Shown here: piece after piece, positions 33,405 to 43,136 of the stretch | Position numbering within the stretch: position 1 is the stretch's first letter | Layout of the letters: every line of letters begins with the position of its first letter | DNA from: Leptolinea tardivitalis | GTDB lineage: Bacteria > Chloroflexota > Anaerolineae > Anaerolineales > Anaerolineaceae | Assembly: GCF_001050275.1 (NCBI RefSeq) | Contig: NZ_BBYA01000002.1 | Coordinates: 224,580-288,579 of the forward strand | Reading direction: 5' to 3' | DNA: 64,000 nucleotides | Notes under the pieces: generated by a model | The model's input: the letters and a program-made list of their open reading frames with translations, nothing else | Databases searched by the model: none | Told to the model about the DNA's origin: nothing | Translations under genes and position numbers: made by a program

Positions 33405-34274
33405 TTAGAAAAGATAGAAGATAGCCAGGACACAGATTCCCCAAAGAAGAATCGCGATCTGAAGTGGTCGGTCAATCAACAGAATCTCATCGGGGGCATT
33501 GCCGGTACCTTCGATTTCGACGATATAGAGATAACGTAGCAACCCATACAAGACAAATGGTATGGTCAACATCATAGCATGGTTGGTGGGAAGATTGGGA
33601 GCTGAAAAAGTATACAGGCTGTAAGAGATGATGGTCATTCCAGAGATCATCATGATTACCTGATCGAGGAAGGGTATCGTATAGCCATCAAGCACTTTCC
33701 GGTGGCTGGAGGCGGTGGCCGATAGAAGAGTCAACTCAGCCCGGCGTTTGCCAAAACCGAGATAAAGAGCCAGCAGATAAGTCACCACATACAACCATGG
33801 GGAAAAGCGTTCCACATGAATGAGACTGACTCCAGCTCCCACACGCAACACAAAGCCCATTGACAGGATTAAAACATCGACGAGCACAATATGTTTTAGC
33901 CGAATAGAGTACGCCAGATTTATGATGAAATACGCGGCTGCGACAATGCAGAAGTAAGGAGAAAGAACATAGGAAATTGGAAACGCAATGATCAAAAGAA
34001 ACGCGGCAATGCCAATGGCAACAGGTATCGGCAGCTGACCAGATGCGATTGGGCGATATTTCTTTTTTGGATGCTGCCGGTCGGCTTCCACATCCATAAT
34101 ATCATTGATAATATAGACAGTGCTCGATAGAATACAGAAAAGAAAAAAACCGGCCAGTGTTCGTCCAAACGCGACCGGATTGGTAAGTTGACGATCAAAG
34201 ACCAAAGCCGCAAAGACGATGGCATTTTTTGTCCACTGCTTGACTCTCATGGTTTTGATGATGGCGCGCAGCAT
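33405..34274 (-). CDS. UbiA-family prenyltransferase, decaprenyl-phosphate phosphoribosyltransferase-like
   Basis: A 289-residue polytopic membrane enzyme (8-9 helices). MRVKQWTKNAIVF at the start, NDIMDVEADRQHPKKKYRPIASG (first Asp-rich site) and YSIRLKHIVLVDVLILSMGFVLR match the branch of UbiA proteins that transfers phosphoribosyl from PRPP to polyprenyl phosphate, the first step toward decaprenyl-phosphoryl-arabinose in actinobacteria. ATG 34274 is chosen over TTG 34307. Only 7 bases separate it from mevalonate kinase, which ties polyprenyl use to precursor supply. Other UbiA substrates cannot be excluded. GATAAT on the minus strand sits 10 bases before the ATG, so the leader may be very short. 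Confidence 0.85.
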   Translation of the reverse strand: MLRAIIKTMRVKQWTKNAIVFAALVFDRQLTNPVAFGRTLAGFFLFCILSSTVYIINDIMDVEADRQHPKKKYRPIASGQLPIPVAIGIAAFLLIIAFPISYVLSPYFCIVAAAYFIINLAYSIRLKHIVLVDVLILSMGFVLRVGAGVSLIHVERFSPWLYVVTYLLALYLGFGKRRAELTLLSATASSHRKVLDGYTIPFLDQVIMMISGMTIISYSLYTFSAPNLPTNHAMMLTIPFVLYGLLRYLYIVEIEGTGNAPDEILLIDRPLQIAILLWGICVLAIFYLF

Positions 34275-34319
34275 AAAAAATATATTATCACAAAACTTTA
34301 GGGACAATTTGGGAAACCT

Positions 34320-35147
34320 GTGACAAAGAATAGATTGGATATAAAACTGGTAGAACTGGGTTTGGTGGAAAGCAGAAATCTTGCCCAGCGATTGGTCATG
34401 GCCGGTTCCGTCCGTGTGAATGGGCAGATGCTCCTCAAACCTTCACAGATGGTTTCTGACGAAGACAGACTTGAAATTGTTGAAAAGCAGAAATTTGTGT
34501 CTCGTGGAGGCGAGAAACTGGAAGCCGCTCTTGTGGCTTTCCATCTGACAGAACTCGGGGGATTTTCCTGTGCCGATATTGGAGCATCAACTGGTGGCTT
34601 TACTGATTGCCTTCTTCAACATGGTGCTGAATCTGTTATTTCAGTGGATTCTGGACACGGCGATTTTCATTGGAAATTACGTACCGATCCGCGTGTTACG
34701 TTAATGGAACATACCAATGCCCGCAGTCTGATATCCCTGCCGAAACCGGTGCAGCTTGTCTGTGTGGATGTCTCTTTTATTTCCTTGCGGATCCTGTTTC
34801 CGGTGATCAGGAACTGGATGATTGAAAAAGGCGGTACACTGGTCACCCTGATCAAACCGCAATTTGAAGCCGGACGGGAAGAAGCTGATAAAGGAAAGGG
34901 AGTGATCCGTGATCCTGAGATCCATGCCAGGGTTCTTCACGATGTTTTGTCGACTGCCCAGAATGATGGTTTTGGGATAAAAGGTCTGATCATGTCACCA
35001 TTGGAAGGGCCGAAGGGGAACCGCGAATTTCTGGCACACTTTGTGTTTCCTGGTTCAACCCGCACCGACCTGGATTCTCTTATCAAAGAAGCAATGAAAG
35101 CACACCCAATTACAGAGCATGACAACAGTCCGGGAGAAATTAAATGA
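34320..35147 (+). CDS. tlyA: TlyA family rRNA (cytidine-2'-O)-methyltransferase
   Basis: A 275-residue protein: an S4 RNA-binding domain (1-62, RLDIKLVELGL ... QRLVMAGSVRVNG) joined to a Rossmann methyltransferase with SRGGEKLEAAL, the SAM loop DIGASTGGFTDCLLQHGA and the K-D-K-E tetrad including PVQLVCVDVSFISL and TLIKPQFEAGR. Relatives methylate 16S C1409 and 23S C1920, which affects capreomycin sensitivity. The start is GTG at 34320, 45 bases from the divergent prenyltransferase ATG. Its stop overlaps the next gene (ATGA). Confidence 0.93.
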   Translation: MTKNRLDIKLVELGLVESRNLAQRLVMAGSVRVNGQMLLKPSQMVSDEDRLEIVEKQKFVSRGGEKLEAALVAFHLTELGGFSCADIGASTGGFTDCLLQHGAESVISVDSGHGDFHWKLRTDPRVTLMEHTNARSLISLPKPVQLVCVDVSFISLRILFPVIRNWMIEKGGTLVTLIKPQFEAGREEADKGKGVIRDPEIHARVLHDVLSTAQNDGFGIKGLIMSPLEGPKGNREFLAHFVFPGSTRTDLDSLIKEAMKAHPITEHDNSPGEIK

Positions 35148-35782
35148 ATAAGACATACCTTGAAAGTCTACTGGCAGAAAATGAAGCCATCCTGCTTTCT
35201 ACACGGCGGCACTGGTTCCTACTTTTTAAAGACATTGCATTGGATTGTATTGTTATTCTTATCCTTCTTGTCGGGTCCGGGATTTTACTGATGTTAAATC
35301 CACTGGCCGCGATCGGATTTGTTATTGCCGCAATTCCTCTGCTGGATATGATCCGGCATATCCTCGATTGGATGAACCGGCAGTTTATTATTACCAACCG
35401 CAGAGTCATTCAGGTTTCAGGTGTAGTCAATAAGAATGTGACGGATTCATCCCTTGAGAAGGTAAATGATGTGAAACTGTCGCAATCGTTCTGGGGGCGG
35501 TTATTTGACTATGGTGATGTTGAAATCCTCACAGCCAGTGAACTGGGTACCAATCTGTTCCATTTCATTGGCAAGCCGGTATCTTTCAAGAAAATGATGA
35601 TGGATGCCAAAAACCGGTTGAGTGATGAATCTGGCGATGGAGAAGGATTACAGTTTAAGAATGTGATTAAAGAACAGACCATCCCGGATTTGATTGCCGA
35701 GTTGGACGAATTGCGTATTCGTGGAATTGTGACACAGGAAGAATTCCAGGCCAAGAAGAAAGAACTTCTCAGCCGGATGTAG
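35144..35782 (+). CDS. Membrane protein with bacterial PH domain and SHOCT motif
   Basis: A 212-residue protein with two membrane helices (about 26-70), a YdbT-like bPH2 domain (about 75-160, starting QFIITNRRVIQVSGVVNK) and a C-terminal SHOCT oligomerisation motif (IPDLIAELDELRIRGIVTQEEF, about 182-205). Members of this class are small membrane-surface adaptors without catalysis; the partner is unknown. It overlaps tlyA by 4 bases and converges on the next gene with no gap. Confidence 0.88.
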   Translation: MNKTYLESLLAENEAILLSTRRHWFLLFKDIALDCIVILILLVGSGILLMLNPLAAIGFVIAAIPLLDMIRHILDWMNRQFIITNRRVIQVSGVVNKNVTDSSLEKVNDVKLSQSFWGRLFDYGDVEILTASELGTNLFHFIGKPVSFKKMMMDAKNRLSDESGDGEGLQFKNVIKEQTIPDLIAELDELRIRGIVTQEEFQAKKKELLSRM

Positions 35783-36649
35783 TCATTTTCGGATACCGCG
35801 GCGCATCAGGATCAGATATAAGCCGAAGATTATCAAGCTGATGGAGCCAGTGTTACCAATCAGGGTCATGGCGCTTCCGCGATTTCCTCCAATGGTCAAT
35901 CCCCAGCCAACCATGGTAAGAATGCCGCCCGGAATGAGCGGCCACCAAAGAAAAATGGGATTGATCATCCGTGATGACAGGGTTATCATCACCCAACCCA
36001 GCCCGAAGCAGGTAATCAGAAAGCCTATTTGAACCAGTTCGTTATTGGCGGCATTGGTGACAAATCCCAGATAAAAACCGGGGCCAAGACCGGCGAGCAG
36101 GCATCCGGGAATTAATAGACCAAACAGTCTTTCGAAAAATCCCCAGGCCAGAAAAGCCACCCCTACAAGAAAACAGATCGATGCCAAAAAAATAAATACC
36201 TGCAAACGGTCAGTAATGAACGGATACGCTACACCGGTAAATACACTGGCAACCAGAAAAGCCCACCAGGCATGATGTTTGGCATACACTAAAGAAAAGA
36301 ATAGAATGGCAATGAACCCCGCTGCTATTGAAAAGAGTGCCCAGCCCAACCGGATGGTGAAGGGTTTATCTTCAATCAGACTGCCAAACAGGATGACTCC
36401 GGCAGTTCCTGCTGCTCCCACCAGAACACCGGGGATGATCCATCCCATATGACGTGAATTCAACCCGGATGCCAGCAAGATCAAGCCAATTGCTGGAACA
36501 ACCGTTAGACTAAGCCATTCCGTACGCAGATACTGGTCGAGCAGAATGAGAAAACCGGCCATAACCAGAATGGCGCCAAAGAAGGTGGGAGTGAATTTGG
36601 GATTATCCAAAGGCTGTTTGACGGGTGGGGTTTGAAAATTTTGTTCCAT
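35783..36649 (-). CDS. Polytopic membrane protein of unknown function
   Basis: A 288-residue protein with about nine hydrophobic helices after a short Pro/Gln-rich cytoplasmic start. Helices are separated by short loops; several carry GWxxxG-like patterns (MGWIIPGVLVGAAG, GWGLTIGG). No family motif is recognised. It is the third gene of a unit with the NarL-type regulator and kinase (3-base gap), so it may be a membrane component linked to that signalling pair, or simply a target co-transcribed with it. Confidence 0.75.
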   Translation of the reverse strand: MEQNFQTPPVKQPLDNPKFTPTFFGAILVMAGFLILLDQYLRTEWLSLTVVPAIGLILLASGLNSRHMGWIIPGVLVGAAGTAGVILFGSLIEDKPFTIRLGWALFSIAAGFIAILFFSLVYAKHHAWWAFLVASVFTGVAYPFITDRLQVFIFLASICFLVGVAFLAWGFFERLFGLLIPGCLLAGLGPGFYLGFVTNAANNELVQIGFLITCFGLGWVMITLSSRMINPIFLWWPLIPGGILTMVGWGLTIGGNRGSAMTLIGNTGSISLIIFGLYLILMRRGIRK

Positions 36650-36652
36650 AGA

Positions 36653-37309
36653 CTAAATTATTCCGAGTTCTTTGCTTTTTATTACAGCCTGCATACGATC
36701 GCGGGCTTCAAGTTTGTCAAAAATATTGCTCAAGTGGTTTTTCACAGTTCCTTCTGCAATCACCAGCTCTTCGGCAATTTCTTTATTGCTGGCTCCCTGC
36801 GCAACCATTTTGAGAATTTGCTTCTCCCTATCTGAGAGCGGTGATGGAATACTGGCGGGTTGGACTGGTTGACTTCGGGGAAGCCGGGAGAATTCTGCCA
36901 TAACACGGGCGGTAACTGAGGGCATCAGAAAATACTCCCCACGATTGGCGGCATAGATGGCTTCAAACAGTTTCTGGGAAGCCACATCTTTCAACAGGTA
37001 CCCATACGCACCGGCTCGCAAACCTTCAAAAATATATTCATCTTCATCAAAGGTTGTTAGTGCTATGACCCGGGTCATTGGATAAAGTTCATGGAGGCGG
37101 CGGGTGGCTGTTACCCCATCTAATACCGGCATACGTAAATCCATCAAGACAACATCTGGATGGTATACAGCTGCCTGACGGAGTGCTTCTTCACCATTGG
37201 CCGCCTCAGCCACTACTTCAAAATCTGGTTGTGATGAAAGAAGTATACGCAACCCTTCCCGAAAGAGAGCCTGATCGTCGACTAAGAGAATCCGAATTGG
37301 TTGTTTCAT
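36653..37309 (-). CDS. NarL/FixJ-family response regulator
   Basis: A 218-residue DNA-binding response regulator. The receiver has ILLVDDQ (Asp pair at 11-12), phosphoacceptor D57 in LMDLRMP, T near 84 and K near 106; the C-terminal LuxR-type helix-turn-helix reads LSDREKQILKMVAQGASNKEIAEELVI. The frame extends 19 codons upstream, but ATG 37309 is the natural start and overlaps the kinase TGA (ATGA), implying stoichiometric synthesis with it. Confidence 0.95.
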   Translation of the reverse strand: MKQPIRILLVDDQALFREGLRILLSSQPDFEVVAEAANGEEALRQAAVYHPDVVLMDLRMPVLDGVTATRRLHELYPMTRVIALTTFDEDEYIFEGLRAGAYGYLLKDVASQKLFEAIYAANRGEYFLMPSVTARVMAEFSRLPRSQPVQPASIPSPLSDREKQILKMVAQGASNKEIAEELVIAEGTVKNHLSNIFDKLEARDRMQAVIKSKELGII

Positions 37310-38490
37310 CCCGGAACCGTAATCTGAAGGGTGAACCCTTCTCCTTTCGATGTATATATCTCGCAATCTCCATCGACAAGGTTCAATCGTTCACGCAGTC
37401 CGATTAAACCAAATCCACCTTCAATTTTATCTGCACCCCGGCCATTATCCTGCAAAGTCATACGAACAAAACCAGGATCGGTATAGTCAAGAAGTACCGA
37501 AAAAAGGGTGGCGCTGGCATGTTTTCTTGTATTACTGAATCCTTCCTGAGCTGCCCGGAAGAGTGTGATGGATTTTTTACTGTCCAATTCGCGGGGTTTC
37601 CCCTGAACATTAAAGACCACCTGAATGCCTGAACCTTCACCATCTTGAAGCAGCTTCTCAATACGGTTTTGAAGGGGTGTATCATCTTCGACCGATGACC
37701 GTAATGTACTCACTGATTTACGAACTTCTTGAAGGGCTTCCTGGCTCAGGTTTTGAGCTTTTTCCAACATGGTGACGGCTGTATCCGGGTCACGGGGCAT
37801 AATGGCCAGAGCAGCCTGAATTTGCATGTAAATTGTGGTCAGATAATGGCCGAGGCCATCGTGAATTTCACGCGCCATGCGGTTGCGTTCTTTGGTGATA
37901 GCCAGATCTTCAACCTGTGTGGCGAACTCACGCAACCGGGCATTCGCGGCTTCAAGATCACCAATGAGGCGGGTGACCTCATGCCGGGCTTGTTCTTCTC
38001 CAACCGCTACCTGAGTGAAAATCATGATAAAGAAAACACCGGCAATAAAGATGGGGAGAGAGGAAAGGGCAGTATTCCAATTGAGCGCATAGCCATATAT
38101 GGCTATGGTGTACACAATGGCTGAAAACAAGGCAGGAATATACATCCACAGACCGGTTAATAATAGAACGCTCTGTCCGGCCAATGGTAAAAGGATTAAA
38201 AATGTGAAGCCATGCCCTTTACTCAAAAAGACAATAATTCCACCCTGGAGCATCTGACAAAGAAAATACGCTGATATTAACGATCGCGAGGGTTGGTGGG
38301 ACACATATGAATAACCGTACACCCCGACACTTAAATACGATATTCCGATCAGAGTCAACCATATCAAGATTGTGATGGATTCGGGTTCGAAAGAAGAGAA
38401 GATTGACAGGTAAGATGCCATTACTACAATGGCAAAAGCGAGATTAATGCTCGATCCAGTTTGAATAGTAGGTCGGTTTATCCTGTCCAC
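37306..38490 (-). CDS. NarX-type sensor histidine kinase
   Basis: A 394-residue membrane kinase. Five or six helices (about 15-165) form the sensor with no sizeable external domain, followed by a coiled coil (165-200), the HisKA_3 dimerisation helix with phosphorylated H210 in REIHDGLGHYL, and an HATPase domain with FSNTRKHA (N box), DNGRGAD and GGFGLIGLRERL. It should phosphorylate the overlapping NarL-type regulator. The start is GTG at 38490, placed 7 bases after an extended -10 element, so the mRNA may be leaderless. Confidence 0.93.
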   Translation of the reverse strand: MDRINRPTIQTGSSINLAFAIVVMASYLSIFSSFEPESITILIWLTLIGISYLSVGVYGYSYVSHQPSRSLISAYFLCQMLQGGIIVFLSKGHGFTFLILLPLAGQSVLLLTGLWMYIPALFSAIVYTIAIYGYALNWNTALSSLPIFIAGVFFIMIFTQVAVGEEQARHEVTRLIGDLEAANARLREFATQVEDLAITKERNRMAREIHDGLGHYLTTIYMQIQAALAIMPRDPDTAVTMLEKAQNLSQEALQEVRKSVSTLRSSVEDDTPLQNRIEKLLQDGEGSGIQVVFNVQGKPRELDSKKSITLFRAAQEGFSNTRKHASATLFSVLLDYTDPGFVRMTLQDNGRGADKIEGGFGLIGLRERLNLVDGDCEIYTSKGEGFTLQITVPG

Positions 38491-38497
38491 ATGTTGG

Positions 38498-38525
38498 ATT
38501 ATAGCATTCGGGGGTTAACCGGCAA
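38498..38525 (-). promoter_or_regulatory. Extended -10 promoter of the histidine kinase gene
   Basis: On the minus strand TTGCCG (38525-38520), a 16-base spacer and TATAAT (38503-38498) preceded by TG (TGCTATAAT). The predicted start site (about 38491-38490) coincides with the GTG start codon of the kinase, consistent with a leaderless transcript. Confidence 0.6.
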
Positions 38526-38674
38526 TCAACCATAGACCTATCTTTAAGAACAGGTCATACCTGGATATAGGACTTTAAGTGTGACTTTTGACCGCTGGTA
38601 GGTTGGAAAAATCGGATTAAGGTTATGAGGTAAATAAAAAAAAAGAAAAAGATCCATTACCGCAGGAGTCCCAA

Positions 38675-40168
38675 ATGAACGTGTTGTTGATTTACCCTGA
38701 GTTTCCCGATACATTCTGGAGTTTCAAACATGCTCTCCAGTTTGTTCATAAAAATTCTTCCAATCCGCCACTGGGTTTATTAACGATAGCTGCCATGTCA
38801 CCTTCGAATTGGAACAAACGCCTGGTCGATATGAATGTTACCCGCCTTACAGACGATGATCTGAAGTGGGCGGATATGGTTTTCATCAGTGCCATGATCA
38901 TTCAACGGGAATCTACGCATGAGGTAGTTAAAAGGTGTAAAACAGCCGGTAAAATGGTTGTAGCAGGCGGCCCATTGTTTACAGGCGAATGGCAGGATTT
39001 CCCGGAAATCGATCATTTTGTTTTGAATGAAGGTGAAATTACCTATCCACAATTCTTAAAAGATTTCGAAAATGGTACATTGAAGCATATCTATACCACT
39101 ACAGAATATGCCGATATTCGTCAGACACCTGTTCCCATGTGGGAATTGTTGGACATGAAACGGTATGATTCAATGTGCATTCAATTTTCACGCGGGTGTC
39201 CATTTGGTTGTGAATTTTGCAACATCACAGCTATGTTAGGCCACAAACCGCGTCTGAAGTCATCTGCGCAGATCATTGCCGAATTGGATAAATTATATGA
39301 ACTGGGATGGCGGAGAAATGTTTTCTTTGTCGACGATAATTTCATCGGCAATAAAAAAGCTCTGAAAGATGATGTATTACCGGCTTTAATTAATTGGCGA
39401 AAAGGAAAGGTGGGAACCAATTTCATAACAGAAGCATCCATCAATCTGGCAGACGATCCCGAATTGATGAAATTAATGACCGATGCCGGCTTTATCTCTG
39501 TCTTTGTGGGAATTGAAACACCCGACGAAACCAGTCTTACCGAATGCCACAAGAGTCAGAACAAAGGGCGCAGCCTGATGGACAGTGTAAAACGGTTGCA
39601 GCGTAATGGTTTGCAGGTGATGGGAGGGTTTATTGTCGGGTTTGATGCCGATACGCCGTCCATTTTCCAACGGCAGATAGATTTTATTCAAAACAGCGGT
39701 ATTGTAACTGCCATGGTTGGTCTTCTACAGGCGCCATTCGGCACACCATTATATGAGCGCCTGAAAGCTGAAGGGCGTTTGAATATGGAAATGTCTGGTG
39801 ATAATGCCGATGGAACTACCAATATCATTCCCAAAATGGATATGCATGAATTGAAGGAAGGGTACGATACCATCCTGAAGACCATCTATTCAGCAGAAGG
39901 ATTTTATAAACGGGTAAAGACTTTTTTGACAGACTACCAACCTGTTAGTTCGCCGGTTCATCTGGAAATTCAGGAGGTACTTGCCTTGTTCCGAACCATC
40001 TGGAAGATTGGCATCCTCAGTTCTGATCGTGGATACTATTGGAACCTGGTATTTTGGACCCTTTTCCATGAACCGAAAAAGTTCCCACTGGCGATTACAT
40101 TCACAGTGTACGGTTATCATTTCAAACGGGTAAGTGAATTGCATGTTCTGGAAGGCGCTGCGGCGTAA
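38675..40168 (+). CDS. B12-binding radical SAM protein (DUF4070-type)
   Basis: A 497-residue enzyme of class B radical SAM architecture. Residues 1 to about 140 form a Rossmann-like cobalamin-binding domain (LLTIAAM, VAGGPLFTG). The 4Fe-4S ligands are C175, C179 and C182 in SRGCPFGCEFC, followed by the TIM-barrel half and a C-terminal DUF4070 region. Relatives include hopanoid C-2 methylase HpnP and other lipid- or quinone-modifying enzymes, so methylation or C-C chemistry on an isoprenoid or lipid is possible. The substrate cannot be read from sequence. It stands alone between a divergent promoter region and its own terminator; GCAGGAG precedes the ATG. Confidence 0.9.
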   Translation: MNVLLIYPEFPDTFWSFKHALQFVHKNSSNPPLGLLTIAAMSPSNWNKRLVDMNVTRLTDDDLKWADMVFISAMIIQRESTHEVVKRCKTAGKMVVAGGPLFTGEWQDFPEIDHFVLNEGEITYPQFLKDFENGTLKHIYTTTEYADIRQTPVPMWELLDMKRYDSMCIQFSRGCPFGCEFCNITAMLGHKPRLKSSAQIIAELDKLYELGWRRNVFFVDDNFIGNKKALKDDVLPALINWRKGKVGTNFITEASINLADDPELMKLMTDAGFISVFVGIETPDETSLTECHKSQNKGRSLMDSVKRLQRNGLQVMGGFIVGFDADTPSIFQRQIDFIQNSGIVTAMVGLLQAPFGTPLYERLKAEGRLNMEMSGDNADGTTNIIPKMDMHELKEGYDTILKTIYSAEGFYKRVKTFLTDYQPVSSPVHLEIQEVLALFRTIWKIGILSSDRGYYWNLVFWTLFHEPKKFPLAITFTVYGYHFKRVSELHVLEGAAA

Positions 40169-40190
40169 ATTTTTGGGGATATCAGATTAG

Positions 40191-40218
40191 ACCGGCTGAA
40201 AAAATCAGCCGGTTTTTG
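40191..40218 (+). terminator. Intrinsic terminator after the radical SAM gene
   Basis: A 9-bp GC-rich stem (40191-40199 with 40205-40213), a 5-A loop and a T-run. Confidence 0.9.
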
Positions 40219-40255
40219 TTTGCGAATTTCTCCAAGCAGGTAGATAACCATCAGG

Positions 40256-40282
40256 CTGACGATACCATTTTTCAGGTATACT
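40256..40282 (+). promoter_or_regulatory. Candidate lepA promoter
   Basis: TATACT (40277-40282, context AGGTATACT) with a weak CTGACG 15 bases upstream, 11 bases before the lepA ATG. The -10 context repeats the GGTATACT seen ahead of ffh. Confidence 0.3.
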
Positions 40283-40292
40283 AACGGCGATT

Positions 40293-42092
40293 ATGATTGA
40301 ACGAATCCGCAATTTCTGTATTATTGCCCATATAGATCACGGTAAATCAACGCTGGCAGACCGCCTTCTGCAATTGACCGGAACTGTGTCTGACCGTGAT
40401 ATGACCGCTCAGATTCTGGACAGCATGGACCTGGAACGGGAAAAGGGGGTGACCATCAAAGCGTCTGCTGTACGAATGATGTATAACGCTTTGGATGGTC
40501 TGCAATATGAGTTGAACCTGATTGATACTCCGGGGCATGTTGATTTCAGTTATGAAGTCAGCCGGGCATTGGCCGCCTGCGAAGGTGCTTTGCTGGTGGT
40601 GGATGCCACCCAGGGCATTGAAGCTCAGACTCTGGCCAACCTGTATCTGGCTCTCGATTCAAACCTGGTCATTATTCCAGTGATTAACAAAATCGATCTA
40701 CCGTCAGCCCGACCGGATGAAATCGCTCAAGATTTGCAGAATCTACTGGGTTTTCCGGCGGCTGATATTCCACGGATTTCAGCCAAAGATGGCACAAATG
40801 TAGATCAGGTTCTTGAAATCATTGTCAAGAAAATACCGCCGCCGAAAGGGCAGATTGAGACAACTACCCGGGCACTGATTTTTGATTCGCACTATGACAG
40901 TTATAAAGGTGTGATTGCCTATGTGCGCGTATCTGAAGGCAAGATCTCCGGGCGTGATGAGCTTCATCTTATGGCGCATAAATCCAACCTGAAACCGGTG
41001 GAAGTCGGGATTTTTGTACCAACTATGAAAGCTATCGATCTGCTCGAAGCAGGTGATGTGGGGTACATAGCCACAGGTCTAAAATCAGTCACCGAATGCC
41101 GGGTTGGCGATACGATTACCCTTACGGCCAATCCGGCAGAAGTACCGCTCGCGGGTTATCGGCACCCTAAACCGATGGTTTTTGCCGGCATATATCCTGT
41201 TGAAGGTGAAGATTATCCCGAATTGAAAGATGCCCTGGAAAAACTCCAGTTGAATGATGCTTCATTAATCTTTGAACCAGAGACGAGTCAGGCATTGAAT
41301 TTCGGATTTCGATGCGGTTTCCTCGGCCTATTCCACATGGAAATAATCCAGGAACGGTTGGAGCGTGAGTATGACCTGGATATCATTGTCACAGCTCCTT
41401 CTGTTGAGTATGAAGTGCACATGCGGGATGGACAGGTTATTGTCATTGATTCACCGGTGCAATTGCCAGACGAGGGTTTGATTGAAGAGATTCGTGAACC
41501 GTGGATGAACCTTGAGATATTCAGTCCGACAGATTATTACGGTACGATCATGGATCTGGTCACCAAACGGCGTGGTGTGTTTAAAGAACAAGATTACCCG
41601 GCTCCCAACCGTGTACAGTTGGTTTTTGAAATTCCACTCTCAGAGATTATTGTTAATTTCTTTGATGAATTAAAATCGCGAACCCGCGGATATGCCTCCA
41701 TGGATTATCACTTTGCCGATTATCGGGCAGGCAGCCTGGTAAAACTAGAAGTGCTGGTCAACCAGGACCCGGTGGATGCGCTGGCTTCAATTGTCCATAA
41801 AGATGAAGCCTATCATCGTGGGCAGAGCCTGGTGACCAAATTGAAGGATCTCATTCCCCGGCAGCAATTTGATGTACCCATCCAGGCATCTTCTTCAGGA
41901 CGCATTATATCTCGCGCGAATATTAAGGCTGTGCGAAAAGATGTTCTCGCCAAATGTTATGGCGGAGACATTACCCGAAAGAACAAACTGCTCGACAAGC
42001 AGAAAAAAGGCAAGAAACGCATGAAGCTCATAGGTAAAGTGGAAATACCTCAAGCTGCATTCATGGCAGTTTTGCAGCTGGAGGAAGAATGA
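40293..42092 (+). CDS. lepA: Elongation factor 4 (LepA)
   Basis: A 599-residue ribosomal GTPase that assists 30S biogenesis and back-translocation. G1 AHIDHGKST at residues 9-17, G3 DTPGHVDF near 79-86, G4 NKIDLP near 133, and the LepA-specific C-terminal domain with [22 protein letters not shown] are present. It differs from EF-G by lacking domain IV. Its stop overlaps the ATG of the following flippase-like gene by 4 bases, so an envelope block appears to be co-transcribed with it. Confidence 0.97.
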   Translation: MIERIRNFCIIAHIDHGKSTLADRLLQLTGTVSDRDMTAQILDSMDLEREKGVTIKASAVRMMYNALDGLQYELNLIDTPGHVDFSYEVSRALAACEGALLVVDATQGIEAQTLANLYLALDSNLVIIPVINKIDLPSARPDEIAQDLQNLLGFPAADIPRISAKDGTNVDQVLEIIVKKIPPPKGQIETTTRALIFDSHYDSYKGVIAYVRVSEGKISGRDELHLMAHKSNLKPVEVGIFVPTMKAIDLLEAGDVGYIATGLKSVTECRVGDTITLTANPAEVPLAGYRHPKPMVFAGIYPVEGEDYPELKDALEKLQLNDASLIFEPETSQALNFGFRCGFLGLFHMEIIQERLEREYDLDIIVTAPSVEYEVHMRDGQVIVIDSPVQLPDEGLIEEIREPWMNLEIFSPTDYYGTIMDLVTKRRGVFKEQDYPAPNRVQLVFEIPLSEIIVNFFDELKSRTRGYASMDYHFADYRAGSLVKLEVLVNQDPVDALASIVHKDEAYHRGQSLVTKLKDLIPRQQFDVPIQASSSGRIISRANIKAVRKDVLAKCYGGDITRKNKLLDKQKKGKKRMKLIGKVEIPQAAFMAVLQLEEE

Positions 42093-43120
42093 CGGAAACA
42101 CAGTCGACCCTGTGGGATAAAGTAAAAAAATGGCTTCCCGGGGTTATCATCAGTCTTGTTGCCCTGTATCTGGTATTAAAGGTTGCCAATTGGAAAGACC
42201 TGAGCCATGCCTTTACGCAAATAAATCCAATCTTCATTGCAGCCAGTGTCGTAATGACTGTTTTATTTTGTTTTTCCCGTGCGTTTGCGTGGCGGATTTT
42301 ACTAAATAGTAAACCGGCAATCAAACAGACATTCTTTGCCATTAATGCCGGCTATCTCTTGAATAATCTTTTCCCACTGCGCGCCGGTGAAATTGGACGG
42401 GCTATTCTTGTCGGTCAATCCACCGGTCTGGGTACATTTCATGTCCTGTCCACGATCATTATCGAACGGGCTTTTGATCTGGCTTTTGCTGCACTCCTGC
42501 TTCTCAGTTCACTTCCACTGGCATTGGGATTGACCTGGGCAAAACCTGTGGCGATCACTACATTGGTGCTTGTTGTGATCGGTTTAACCATATTGTTTCT
42601 TGTTGCCAGAAATACAGCTACAGTTCACTCCTGGGTGATGAAAGGCCCGGGAAAAATTCGGTTGGTGGAAAAGTACATTCTGCCCTATCTCGATAACCTT
42701 CTTGAGGGTCTGGGAGCTCTTACCAAACCGCAGATGTTTCTGGGTGCTGTGTTTTGGATTGCCGTATCCTGGTTGATCGGGGTGGTGAATTATTACATCG
42801 TCATTCTATCGATTGTTCCCAACGCACCTTTCTGGTGGGGGGTATTAATCGATTCGGTATTGGCCATGGGGATTGCCATTCCATCAGCGCCGGCAGCCAT
42901 TGGTGTTTTTGAAGCGTCGCTGGTAGGAGCACTGGCTCTGGTAGGTATTGACGCCACATTCGCTCTGGCTTATGCCGTGGTAATGCATTTCGTCCAATTC
43001 GCGGTAACTGGAATTCTTGGTATGATTGGCCTTATGAAAGAGGGTAGATCTTTAGGATCGGTGTTCAAAGCAGCTCAAACACAAAAGAACACTACCACTT
43101 TCCCTTCCGAGGAAGGTTGA
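42089..43120 (+). CDS. UPF0104 / lysylphosphatidylglycerol-synthase-TM family membrane protein
   Basis: A 343-residue protein with about eight helices of the AglD/MprF N-terminal family (flippase-like). Typical signatures are [16 protein letters not shown] near residues 91-105, IIIERAFDL near 128 and [16 protein letters not shown] near 265. Family members are proposed to translocate lipid-linked sugars or aminoacyl lipids. It has no catalytic C-terminal domain. It lies first in the glycan block after lepA and 16 bases before the SDR epimerase. Confidence 0.88.
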   Translation: MTETQSTLWDKVKKWLPGVIISLVALYLVLKVANWKDLSHAFTQINPIFIAASVVMTVLFCFSRAFAWRILLNSKPAIKQTFFAINAGYLLNNLFPLRAGEIGRAILVGQSTGLGTFHVLSTIIIERAFDLAFAALLLLSSLPLALGLTWAKPVAITTLVLVVIGLTILFLVARNTATVHSWVMKGPGKIRLVEKYILPYLDNLLEGLGALTKPQMFLGAVFWIAVSWLIGVVNYYIVILSIVPNAPFWWGVLIDSVLAMGIAIPSAPAAIGVFEASLVGALALVGIDATFALAYAVVMHFVQFAVTGILGMIGLMKEGRSLGSVFKAAQTQKNTTTFPSEEG

Positions 43121-43136
43121 AATTCGGAGAAAAAAC

